In this document: positions 1 through 6,057 of the stretch, in pieces | Layout of the letters: every line of letters starts with the position of its first letter | Position numbering within the stretch: position 1 is the first letter of the stretch | Assembly: GCA_052388135.1 (NCBI GenBank) | Contig: JBQTIM010000022.1 | Coordinates: 1 to 11,779, forward strand | Length of the DNA: 11,779 nt | From: JBQTIM01 sp052388135 | GTDB lineage: Bacteria > Elusimicrobiota > Elusimicrobia > FEN-1173 | Direction of reading: 5' to 3' | Made by a program: the position numbers and the translations under genes | The notes under the pieces: generated by a model | Databases searched by the model: none | Seen by the model: only the letters and a program-made list of their open reading frames with translations | Told to the model about the DNA's origin: nothing

Positions 1-259
1 ATGGCTTCGAAGGCGCGCGCCACGGCCAGGGCGGGAATGTAGTCGCGCTCCCGCAGGCTGAAAAGAACGGCGCCTTTTTTGGGCAGGGCGGACCCGGCCG
101 CCACCTGGGACTTGGCATAGACGAAAGTTACGGTCTCGCCTACGCCAAGTCCCAGGTGGCGGCCGGGTCCGCCCTGCCCAAAAAAGGCGCCGTTCTTTTC
201 AGCCTGCGGGAGCGCGACTACATTCCCGCCCTGGCCGTGGCGCGCGCCTTCGAAGCCAT
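1..259. repeat. Near-perfect inverted repeat (fold-back) across carB
   Basis: The left arm (1-119) is the reverse complement of the right arm (141-259), with one mismatch in 119 positions (117 against 143) and a 21-base spacer. The right arm is in the carB reading frame and the left arm is simply its antisense copy. The carB-like reading can be followed leftward to about position 114 (GIDESYGLAYAKSQ), so the break lies near 114-116. The single mismatch sits in a 7-base stretch (GGCATAG at 114-120 against CTACGCC at 140-146) that would pair with one G-T wobble, as expected if a 3' end folded back and primed on its own strand. The arm runs to base 1, so this is most likely a contig end with a chimeric snap-back read or assembly artefact. 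A real genomic palindrome cannot be excluded. Confidence 0.93.
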
Positions 260-620
260 GGGCTACGGCCTCGTCGGCACGGAGGGGACCGCCAAGTTCC
301 TCAGCTCCCACGGTTTGCCCGTGGAGGCGGTGCGCAAGCTTTCCGAGGGCCGGCCCAACCTTCTGGACCGAATTAAAAACGGCGAAATCAATCTGATCAT
401 CAACACGCCCCACGGCTCCCGCGCCCGCTCCGACGGGTTCCACATCCGCCGGACGGCCCTGCTTTGCAACGTGCCGCTCATCACCACGCTGTCGGCGGCC
501 CGGGCGGCCGTGGAGGGCCTGCAGGCCTCGCGCCTCAAGCCCTGGCGCATCCGGTCCCTGCAGGAGCTGCACGCCCCCGCCCGCGCCGCGGCGCCGGACC
601 GCGCCCTGGCCGGCGCGTGA
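114..620 (+). CDS. carB: Carbamoyl-phosphate synthase large subunit, C-terminal fragment
   Basis: This is the 3' end of carB, about 169 codons of a gene that normally encodes roughly 1,070 residues. The large subunit makes carbamoyl phosphate from glutamine-derived ammonia, bicarbonate and two ATP, for pyrimidine and arginine synthesis in the cytosol. The visible part begins GIDESYGLAYAKSQ, the family's junction between the second ATP-grasp half and the regulatory domain. It continues through the MGS-like allosteric domain: KKGAVLFSLRERD, GTEGTAKFLSSHG, EGRPNLLDRIKNGEINLIINTP, then FHIRRTALLCNVPLITTLSAA. Compared with E. coli CarB the order and spacing match, including the EGRP and DRIKNGE blocks. 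The tail after QELHAP is a short Ala/Arg-rich extension. The upstream part is missing because the sequence folds back on itself near 114, so residues before that point cannot be read. There is no start codon here; the GTG at 156 is internal. Confidence 0.93.
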   Translation, partial: GIDESYGLAYAKSQVAAGSALPKKGAVLFSLRERDYIPALAVARAFEAMGYGLVGTEGTAKFLSSHGLPVEAVRKLSEGRPNLLDRIKNGEINLIINTPHGSRARSDGFHIRRTALLCNVPLITTLSAARAAVEGLQASRLKPWRIRSLQELHAPARAAAPDRALAGA

Positions 621-634
621 CGCCCGCCTTGAAC

Positions 635-643
635 TGATATAAT
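635..643 (+). promoter_or_regulatory. Extended -10 promoter for dcd
   Basis: TGATATAAT is an exact match to the extended -10 consensus TGnTATAAT, standing out in GC-rich DNA 34 bases before the dcd start. No convincing -35 hexamer is seen 16-18 bases upstream, which is usual for extended -10 promoters. Transcription would start near 650. A ribosome-binding site (AGAGGAGAG, 663-671) lies a few bases before the ATG at 677. The promoter sits just after the carB stop and suggests dcd is transcribed independently of carB. Confidence 0.55.
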
Positions 644-676
644 ACGGTCCAAACCGACCGCAGAGGAGAGCCACCC

Positions 677-1234
677 ATGTCCGTGAAAGCCGACTCCTGG
701 ATCCGCCGCATGGCGCGGGAGAAAAAAATGATCGAGCCGTTCGTCGAGTCGCAGGTGCGCGACGGCGTCATCTCCTACGGGCTGTCCAGCTACGGCTACG
801 ACATCCGCGTGGGCACCCACTTCAAGATCTTCACCAACGTGCACAGCGCGGTGGTGGACCCCAAGGCCTTCGATTCCAAGTCCTTCGTGAACGTGGAGAC
901 CGACGATTTCATCGTCATCCCGCCCAACTCCTTCGCCCTGGCCCAGACGGTGGAGTATTTCCGCATCCCGCGCAACGTCATCACCGTCTGCCTGGGCAAA
1001 TCCACCTACGCGCGCTGCGGGCTCATCGTCAACGTGACGCCCTTCGAGCCCGAATGGGAGGGGTTCGTCACCTTGGAGATTTCCAACACCACGCCCCTGC
1101 CGGCCCGCGTCTACGCCAACGAGGGCATCGCCCAGGTGCTGTTCTTCGAGTCCGACCAGGTCTGCGACGTTTCCTACGCCGACAAAAAAGGGAAGTACCA
1201 AAAGCAGACGGCCATCACTTTGCCGCGGCTTTAA
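677..1234 (+). CDS. dcd: dCTP deaminase
   Basis: The 185-residue product matches the dCTP deaminase family (trimeric, dUTPase fold), which converts dCTP to dUTP plus ammonia and so feeds dUMP and dTMP synthesis. The nucleotide-binding block GKSTYARCG (residues 107-115) carries the conserved Ser and Arg. It is followed by NVTPFEPEWEG and the TLEISN block whose Glu134 corresponds to the catalytic glutamate of E. coli Dcd. The C-terminus (YADKKGKYQKQ) is the closing tail over the active site. Length is normal for the family (about 170-200). The ATG start has a purine-rich Shine-Dalgarno sequence and its own promoter upstream. Some relatives also hydrolyse dUTP to dUMP (bifunctional forms); sequence reading alone does not settle this. 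The next gene starts 12 bases after the stop, so the two are probably co-transcribed. Confidence 0.95.
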   Translation: MSVKADSWIRRMAREKKMIEPFVESQVRDGVISYGLSSYGYDIRVGTHFKIFTNVHSAVVDPKAFDSKSFVNVETDDFIVIPPNSFALAQTVEYFRIPRNVITVCLGKSTYARCGLIVNVTPFEPEWEGFVTLEISNTTPLPARVYANEGIAQVLFFESDQVCDVSYADKKGKYQKQTAITLPRL

Positions 1235-1246
1235 GCCCGGCTGCGG

Positions 1247-2461
1247 ATGGATGCGGGAACCGGGATTCAAGATGATCGAGACGACCGCCGCAGAGGGCGC
1301 CCCGCGGGCGCGGCCGTGACCGAAGCCCACAGGCCGCCGCCGTCCGCCGATCCGGACGAGCCGTTCCTGGGGCCCTTGGCCGACCTCAGCGAGCTGGAGG
1401 ACCGCGGCCACCGCATCGTCGAGTCCCTGGCCGGAGACGTGAAGCCCACGGACCGGACCCAGAAAATCCTGGATCAGATGAGGGAGGAGCGCAAGGACAG
1501 CTTCCACGGCGACGTCCTTTATTACCTCACCTCCGAGCGCTTCCCCGAGAACCAGGCCAAGGCCCTCTGGGAGGAGATCCTGGCCCACAAGGTCGTGATG
1601 AGCGAGCGCATGGGCCGCAACGTGGGCATCCGGGTGTCGGCCTTCGACTATCTGGTGAACGTGCGCAAACTGATCCACGCGCCGCGCATCATCAAGTCCA
1701 GCGACTTTTTGCAGGCGGTTCGGCTGGCTCGGACGGACAGCTTGACGGGTCTTTTCACCCGCCGGTATTTCATCGAGCACGCCAACAAAGTGCTGGAGGC
1801 CGCCGGCCGCATGAAGAGCCCCGTGGCCCTCATGATGACGGACCTGGACAAGTTCAAGCAGTTCAACGACCAGCACGGCCACCAGGCGGGCGACCTGCTC
1901 CTGCAGGAGGTGGCGCGGCTGGTGCGCAAATGCGTGCGGAAGTCGGATTTGGTGGTGCGCTACGGCGGCGACGAGTTCGCCCTCTTCCTGCCCAAGGCCG
2001 GCCACGCCGACACCGCGCCCATCGCCGAGAAGATCCGCCAGCAGATCGAGGAGAACTGCGGCACCGCCGGCGTGACCATCAGCATCGGCATCGCCCATTT
2101 CCCGGAGGACGGCGGCAACCGCGACGACCTCATCGCCGCCGCCGACGAGCTGCTCTACCGCGCCAAGGAGTTCGGCGGCAACAAGATTTGCGGGTTCGTC
2201 CCGACCACGTTCCGGTTCGCCTCCGGCATCCAGGTCCGGCGCGTGGCCGTGGTGGGGGATTTCAACAACTGGAACAAGGACGCCACCGTGCTGACGCAGG
2301 CGCCCGGCAAGCCGGATTGGGAGGCCACCATACGCCTCAAGCCGGGCCGCTACCGCTACAAGTATCTCGTGGACAGCAATTTTTGGCTGACCGACCCCGA
2401 CGCCAAAGAGTTCGAAAGCGACGGCTTCGGCAGCCAATGCTCCATATTGGTCGTCAAATAA
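1247..2461 (+). CDS. Diguanylate cyclase (GGDEF) with C-terminal CBM48/AMPK-type glycogen-binding domain
   Basis: The 404-residue protein has three parts. Residues 1 to about 60 are polar and low complexity. Residues about 70-150 form a compact region I cannot name (YYLTSERFPENQAKALWEEI, then SERMGRNVGIRVSAFDYL). A GGDEF domain covers about 160-320: DSLTGLFTRRYF, DLDKFKQFNDQHGHQAGD, and the active-site signature GGDEF at 240-244, with an intact product-inhibition site RKSD at 231-234 exactly five residues before it. It should therefore make cyclic di-GMP from two GTP. Residues about 328-404 (VAVVGDFNNWNKDATVL, then GRYRYKYLVDSNFWLTDPD) match the CBM48/AMPK-beta glycogen-binding fold. No signal peptide or membrane segment is seen, so it is cytosolic. 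The start is uncertain: ATG 1247 lacks a clear ribosome-binding site, and an in-frame GTG at 1316 would drop the low-complexity tip. Confidence 0.88.
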   Translation: MDAGTGIQDDRDDRRRGRPAGAAVTEAHRPPPSADPDEPFLGPLADLSELEDRGHRIVESLAGDVKPTDRTQKILDQMREERKDSFHGDVLYYLTSERFPENQAKALWEEILAHKVVMSERMGRNVGIRVSAFDYLVNVRKLIHAPRIIKSSDFLQAVRLARTDSLTGLFTRRYFIEHANKVLEAAGRMKSPVALMMTDLDKFKQFNDQHGHQAGDLLLQEVARLVRKCVRKSDLVVRYGGDEFALFLPKAGHADTAPIAEKIRQQIEENCGTAGVTISIGIAHFPEDGGNRDDLIAAADELLYRAKEFGGNKICGFVPTTFRFASGIQVRRVAVVGDFNNWNKDATVLTQAPGKPDWEATIRLKPGRYRYKYLVDSNFWLTDPDAKEFESDGFGSQCSILVVK

Positions 2462-2534
2462 AGACGTGAGTGGTGAAAAGGGAATGGTGAATAGAAAAAA
2501 GGGGCGGATTTAGGACAAACGCATCAAGTTCTTT

Positions 2535-2622
2535 GTCATCGCGAGGCCCGCAGGGCCGTGGCGATCCCGGGTTCCGCGAAGGCTGGGATCTCTTCGTCGC
2601 AAGAAACGCTCCTCGCCATGAC
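2535..2622. repeat. REP/MITE-like palindromic intergenic repeat
   Basis: The ends are inverted repeats, GTCATCGCGAGG (2535-2546) and CCTCGCCATGAC (2611-2622), with one mismatch in 12. Inside them GCGATCCC (2561-2568) and GGGATCTC (2585-2592) form a second inverted pair with one mismatch. The left half also folds on itself: ATCGC/GCGAT (2538-2542, 2561-2565) around GGCCC-gca-GGGCC (2545-2557). The layout resembles the widely distributed intergenic repeats of the form GTCATTGCGAGG...GCAATCTC...CGCAATGAC, recalled from memory and not searched. It encodes no protein and would need a transposase elsewhere to move. Confidence 0.72.
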
Positions 2623-2697
2623 GCAAAATTTATTGCGTTTGTATTAAATACGTTGGTTTCGCCCATTTACTATTTACGATTCGTCGTTCACAACATT

Positions 2698-2706
2698 TAA
2701 GGAGGT
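2698..2706 (+). promoter_or_regulatory. Perfect Shine-Dalgarno for guaB3
   Basis: TAAGGAGGT is a full complement of the 16S rRNA 3' end, eight bases before the ATG at 2715. It fixes the guaB3 start and predicts strong translation initiation, in contrast to the weak sites of the neighbouring transporter genes. Confidence 0.85.
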
Positions 2707-2714
2707 TTCAGAGG

Positions 2715-3875
2715 ATGGCTTTCTTCATAGGACGAGACAGAGAGGCCCGCCGGGCCTACGGATTCGACGAAATCGCCTTGGTGCCCGGCACCGAGACGGT
2801 GAACCCCGACGACGTGAGCGTCTCCACGCAGATCGGTTCGCTGAAGCTGGGGATCCCGTTCCTGGCCAGCGCCATGGACGGCGTGGTGGACGTGGATTTC
2901 GCCATCGCCATGGGCAAGCTGGGCGGCCTGGGCGTCCTGAACCTGGACGGTGTGCAGACCCGCTACGCCGACCCGAAGCCCATCTTCGAAAAAATCGCCG
3001 GCGCCTCGCCGGAAGAGGCCACCAAGCTGGTGCAAGAGATGTACCGGGAGCCCATCAAGGACAACCTGGTGGGCGAGCGCGTGCGGCAGATCAAGAAGGG
3101 CGGCGTGCCTTGCGCGGTGTCGTGCATCCCGCAGAACGCCGCGCGCTTCGGCAAGCTGGCGGCCGAGGCCGGCGCCGACCTGTTCGTGGTGCAGGGCACG
3201 GTGACCACGGCGCGGTTTAAATCCAGCAAGGGGCCGGTCATCGACCTAACCAAGTTCTGCCAGGACATGAAGATCCCCGTGGTCATCGGCAACTGCGTGA
3301 CCTACACCGCCGCCCTGGAGCTTATGGAAACGGGCTGCGCGGGCCTCTTGGTGGGCGTGGGGCCGGGCGCGGCCTGCACGAGCCGCGGCGTGCTCGGCAT
3401 CGGCGTCCCGCAGGTGACGGCCACCATCGACTGCGCGGCCGCGCGGGAGTTCTATTTCAAGAAGACGGGCCGCTACGTCTCCATCATCACCGACGGCGGC
3501 ATGTCCTACGGCGGCGACATTTGCAAGGCCCTGGCCTGCGGCGGCGACGCCGTCATGGTGGGCTCGGCCTTCGCCCGCTCCAAGGAAGCGCCCGGCCGCG
3601 GTTTCCACTGGGGCATGGCCACGCCCCACCACAACCTGCCCCGGGGCACCCGCATCCGCGTGGGCACCGTGGGCACGCTGGAGGAAATCCTTTACGGGCC
3701 CGCCCGGCTGGACGACGGTTCTCAGAACCTCGTGGGCGCCATCCGCACCTGCATGGGCACCATCGGGGCGTCCTCCATTAAAGAAATGCAGCTCACCGAA
3801 ATCATCATCGCTCCCGAGATCAAGCACGAAGGCAAACTGTTCCAGCAGGCGCAGAAGGTGGGAATGGGGAAGTAG
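2715..3875 (+). CDS. guaB3: GuaB3-type IMP dehydrogenase family protein (no CBS domains)
   Basis: The 386-residue protein is a TIM-barrel member of the IMP dehydrogenase/GMP reductase family. IMP dehydrogenase oxidises IMP to XMP with NAD+, the committed step to GMP. Seen directly: PFLASAMDGVVD near the start, IGNCVTYTAALELMETGCAG, then the catalytic loop GPGAACTSRG with the nucleophilic cysteine at residue 221. After it come the phosphate-binding ITDGGMSYGGDICKALACGGDAVMVGS and the late block ILYGPARLDDGSQNLVGAIRTCMGTIGA. The 120-residue CBS (Bateman) insertion of canonical GuaB is absent, so regulation by ATP/GTP through that module is not expected. The ACTSRGVLGIGVPQVTATIDCA arrangement is typical of the GuaB3 group found in cyanobacteria and actinobacteria. 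IMP dehydrogenase is the likeliest activity; a GMP reductase-like role cannot be ruled out from sequence. It is flanked on both sides by repeat-bearing gaps, so it is probably monocistronic. Confidence 0.87.
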   Translation: MAFFIGRDREARRAYGFDEIALVPGTETVNPDDVSVSTQIGSLKLGIPFLASAMDGVVDVDFAIAMGKLGGLGVLNLDGVQTRYADPKPIFEKIAGASPEEATKLVQEMYREPIKDNLVGERVRQIKKGGVPCAVSCIPQNAARFGKLAAEAGADLFVVQGTVTTARFKSSKGPVIDLTKFCQDMKIPVVIGNCVTYTAALELMETGCAGLLVGVGPGAACTSRGVLGIGVPQVTATIDCAAAREFYFKKTGRYVSIITDGGMSYGGDICKALACGGDAVMVGSAFARSKEAPGRGFHWGMATPHHNLPRGTRIRVGTVGTLEEILYGPARLDDGSQNLVGAIRTCMGTIGASSIKEMQLTEIIIAPEIKHEGKLFQQAQKVGMGK

Positions 3876-4229
3876 GTTGCAAGGTTTCTCGTCTAACGAT
3901 CAGAAACCAAGGCAACGTCCCGGGCCTTCCCGGCCCGGACCCGGGTTACTTCTCTTTCGCTTGTACGAAAGAGAAGTAACCAAGAGAAAGGACACCCCCG
4001 GTGGCCTGTGCCCGAGGCGGGGGAGCCGAGGAAATGGTTGGAGGGCGCCAGCCCGAAAACCGCGCGCGCTCTTTTTGCGGCGGCCCTCCACTCAGCCCCA
4101 TCAACAACCTATCGGGGGCATCGGGTCGGGCCTCCCTCTCCGTAAAAAGAGCGTGCTCGAAACGCCACAGGGGGCCCCGGTAAATCACATCCAAAATCCG
4201 CTAGAGTATCATTCGGTGTTTAAAACCCC
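3876..4229. other. 354-base non-coding gap between guaB3 and oppC
   Basis: No credible gene lies here. One open frame crosses most of the gap (3877-4236) but its product is Arg/Pro-rich, lacks a ribosome-binding site and overlaps the next gene. Just after guaB3 there is a GC hairpin (CCGGGCC 3920-3926 with GGCCCGG 3932-3938, 5-base loop) that could end transcription, although no T-run follows. The main content is the structured element at 3944-4190. The oppC promoter is not obvious; TATCAT (4207-4212) is a weak -10 candidate without a -35. Confidence 0.65.
3944..4190. repeat. Structured GC-rich intergenic element with perfect 16-bp hairpin
   Basis: The head is a perfect 16-bp inverted repeat, GGTTACTTCTCTTTCG (3944-3959) with its complement at 3966-3981, around a 6-base loop. 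Downstream there are more pairings: CCCCCG/CGGGGG (3995-4000, 4018-4023), TGGAGGGC/GCCCTCCA (4039-4046, 4083-4090), and GCCCC/GGGGC (4095-4099, 4115-4119). A 17-bp long-range pair (4064-4080 with 4140-4156) has two mismatches. The TAACCAAGAGAAAGG stretch after the first hairpin resembles an intergenic repeat I recall from many proteobacterial genomes, where it is often miscalled as small hypothetical proteins. That recollection has not been tested. The right boundary is approximate. It could be a mobile palindromic repeat or a structured RNA. Confidence 0.55.
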
Positions 4230-5063
4230 GTGCTGAAAATTCTCTGGGAACGGTTCCGGCGGAATTCTTTGGCCCTTTGGGGGGCGGGGATGATTTTGGG
4301 GCTGGGGCTGGCGGCGGGGGCCGCGCCTTGGATCGCGCGGCACGATCCTCTTAAGCAAGACGTGGTGCGCCGGCTGGAGCCGCCGTCGCCGGAGCACTGG
4401 CTCGGAACCGACGACTTGGGCCGCGACGTTTACGCCCGCATCGTGCACGGGGCGCGGGTGTCGCTCCTGGTCGGGATACTGGCGGTCTCGGTGGCTCTGG
4501 TCATCGGGACTTTGGTGGGCCTGGCAGCGGGCTATTACGGGCGCTGGGTGGACGCTTTCCTCATGCGCGTGGTGGATGTTCTCCTGTGCTTCCCTTCCAT
4601 ATTCCTTATCCTCATGGTCATCGCCTTCCTGGAGCCCAACATCCTCACCGTCATGGCCGTCATCGGCCTCACGTCCTGGATGGGGCTGTCGCGCCTCGTG
4701 CGCGGGGAGTGCCTGAGCCTGCGCGAACGCGATTTCATTTGGGCCGCCAAAGGGCTCAACCTTTCCGCGCCGCGCATCCTGTTCGTGCACATGCTTCCCA
4801 ACGTGGTCTCGCCCATCCTCGTGTCCGCCACCTTGGGCGTGGGCGGTGCCATCCTGACCGAATCCGCCCTGTCCTTCCTGGGTTTGGGCGTCCAGCCGCC
4901 CGCCCCGTCCTGGGGCAACATGCTGGCGGCGGGGAAGGATTACATCCACATCGCCTGGTGGCTGACGCTGTTTCCGGGCTTCGCCATCCTGCTCACCGTT
5001 CTGGCGTTCAACCTTCTGGGCGAGGGACTGCGCGACGTCATGGACCCGCGCATGGAATCCTGA
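4230..5063 (+). CDS. oppC: Oligopeptide/dipeptide ABC transporter permease, OppC/DppC family
   Basis: The 277-residue inner-membrane protein matches the OppC/DppC permease, which pairs with OppB to form the channel of a peptide (or nickel or glycoside) importer. A first membrane helix (residues about 14-34) is followed by the family's periplasmic block HWLGTDDLGRDVYARIVHGAR. Several hydrophobic helices come next, and the EAA loop DFIWAAKGLNLSAPRILFVHMLPN starting at residue 168 contacts the ATPases. The C-terminal blocks ESALSFLGLGVQPPAPSWG and GEGLRDVMDPR are diagnostic. The start is a GTG with no visible Shine-Dalgarno, so it is the least certain part. The usual upstream partners, a substrate-binding protein and OppB, are not adjacent: a repeat-bearing gap and guaB3 lie there instead. 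The two ATPase genes follow, the first 13 bases downstream. Substrate specificity cannot be read from this subunit. Confidence 0.92.
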   Translation: MLKILWERFRRNSLALWGAGMILGLGLAAGAAPWIARHDPLKQDVVRRLEPPSPEHWLGTDDLGRDVYARIVHGARVSLLVGILAVSVALVIGTLVGLAAGYYGRWVDAFLMRVVDVLLCFPSIFLILMVIAFLEPNILTVMAVIGLTSWMGLSRLVRGECLSLRERDFIWAAKGLNLSAPRILFVHMLPNVVSPILVSATLGVGGAILTESALSFLGLGVQPPAPSWGNMLAAGKDYIHIAWWLTLFPGFAILLTVLAFNLLGEGLRDVMDPRMES

Positions 5064-5076
5064 GGCGGCGAGGACC

Positions 5077-6057
5077 ATGGCCCCCCTTCTCAAGATCGAA
5101 AATTTGTCCGTCGAGTACGTCCGCGGCCGGGAAAGCGTGCGGGCGGTGCGCGGCGTCTCCTGGTCCCTCGAGGAGCGCGAAGCGGCCGCGCTGGTGGGCG
5201 AATCGGGCTGCGGAAAATCCACACTGGCCTTGGCGGTCCTGCGGCTCCTGCCCGAGCGCGCCGCCCGCATTGCGTCCGGACGGATTCTGTTTCAAGGAAA
5301 AGACCTGCTGGCGATGCCGCCGGAGGAACTGCGGCGCGTGCGCGGAGGCGACGTGGGCATGGTGTTCCAGGACCCGTTTTCGGCCCTCAACCCGGTGCTC
5401 ACCGTGGGCGAGCAGATCGAGGAGGTGCTGGAGCTTCACGCCGGCGGACGGAACAAAACCAAGGCCCTGGAAGCGTTGGAAAAAGTGTCCCTGCCCGGCG
5501 CGGAGCGCATCTACGGATCTTATCCCCACCAGATGTCGGGGGGACAGCGCCAGCGGGCGGGCATCGCCATGGCCATCGCCGCCGGGCCCAAACTCTTGAT
5601 CGCCGACGAGCCCACCACGGCGCTGGACGTGACGGTGCAGAAGGAAATCCTCGACCTGCTGGACCGGCTGAGGCAAGAGCTCGGCATGGCCATGCTGTTC
5701 ATCACCCACAACCTGGGCCTGGCCGCGGAGCGCACGACGCGGCTGGCCGTCATGTACGCCGGCGAGATCGTGGAGGAAGGCCGCACGAGCGACGTTCTGG
5801 CCGAACCCAAGCATCCCTACACCCGCGGCCTTCTCCGGTGCCTACCCCGCATCGCCGGCGGCCGCCGGCGCCTGCCCGTCCTGGCGGGAGCGCCGCCGGA
5901 CCTGCGGTCCGTGCCCTCCGGCTGCGCGTTCCATCCCCGCTGCCCGGACGTTTTCGAGCCCTGCGCGGACCGCCGCCCCGAACCCCGTCCCGTCGAGGGG
6001 CGGCCCGTGGCGTGCCATCTCTACGAGCCGGCGGCGGCCGAAGGGAAAAAATCATGA
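5077..6057 (+). CDS. oppD: Peptide ABC transporter ATP-binding protein, OppD/DppD family
   Basis: The 326-residue protein is the first of two ATPases energising the importer on the cytoplasmic face. All nucleotide-binding motifs are intact: Walker A GESGCGKST (residues 41-49), Q-loop glutamine 98 in MVFQDPFSALNP, signature MSGGQRQ (153-159), Walker B LLIADEP (173-179) and switch histidine 211 in ITHN. The C-terminal oligopeptide-transporter extension is present, with KHPYTRGLLRCLP and the Cys-containing GCAFHPRCPDVFEPC, whose cysteines in some DppD-type proteins bind an Fe-S cluster. Length is normal for OppD. The ATG is preceded by a modest GAGGA site. The stop codon overlaps the ATG of a 25-codon mini-ORF (ATGA at 6054) that leads to the next ATPase gene. 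Confidence 0.94.
   Translation: MAPLLKIENLSVEYVRGRESVRAVRGVSWSLEEREAAALVGESGCGKSTLALAVLRLLPERAARIASGRILFQGKDLLAMPPEELRRVRGGDVGMVFQDPFSALNPVLTVGEQIEEVLELHAGGRNKTKALEALEKVSLPGAERIYGSYPHQMSGGQRQRAGIAMAIAAGPKLLIADEPTTALDVTVQKEILDLLDRLRQELGMAMLFITHNLGLAAERTTRLAVMYAGEIVEEGRTSDVLAEPKHPYTRGLLRCLPRIAGGRRRLPVLAGAPPDLRSVPSGCAFHPRCPDVFEPCADRRPEPRPVEGRPVACHLYEPAAAEGKKS

Larger units (their letters stand above)
2462..2714. other. Non-coding island with repeats upstream of guaB3
   Basis: This 253-base gap holds no credible gene. It is clearly more AT-rich at its right end than the neighbouring genes. It contains an 88-bp palindromic element (2535-2622) and degenerate G/A-rich stretches at 2466-2494 and, inverted, at 2662-2691. 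Two small palindromes follow: ACGCAA/TTGCGT (2621-2626, 2633-2638) and GTATTAAATAC (2641-2651). The guaB3 promoter should be in the right half, but I see no hexamer pair with good spacing. No U-rich terminator is seen after the GGDEF gene. Confidence 0.7.

Noticed and set aside
1..113. A gene or promoter region divergent from carB at the left edge
   Set aside because: Every base is the reverse complement of downstream carB coding sequence, so there is no independent gene content.
263..2437. A 724-codon open frame on the minus strand across carB, dcd and the GGDEF gene
   Set aside because: It is antisense to three well-recognised proteins in different contexts, its product is a His/Val/Gly-rich string without recognisable domains, and long antisense frames are expected in GC-rich DNA with biased third positions.
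2535..4190. CRISPR array or tandem spacer-repeat structure in the two intergenic islands
   Set aside because: The repeats are inverted and single-copy in this window, with no regularly spaced direct repeats and no cas genes nearby.
3877..4236. A 119-codon + strand open frame after guaB3 (MQGFSSNDQKPRQRPGPSRP...)
   Set aside because: It runs through the hairpin-rich element and into the oppC start. Its composition follows repeat sequence, and there is no Shine-Dalgarno. Similar translations of this kind of repeat are commonly miscalled as hypothetical proteins.
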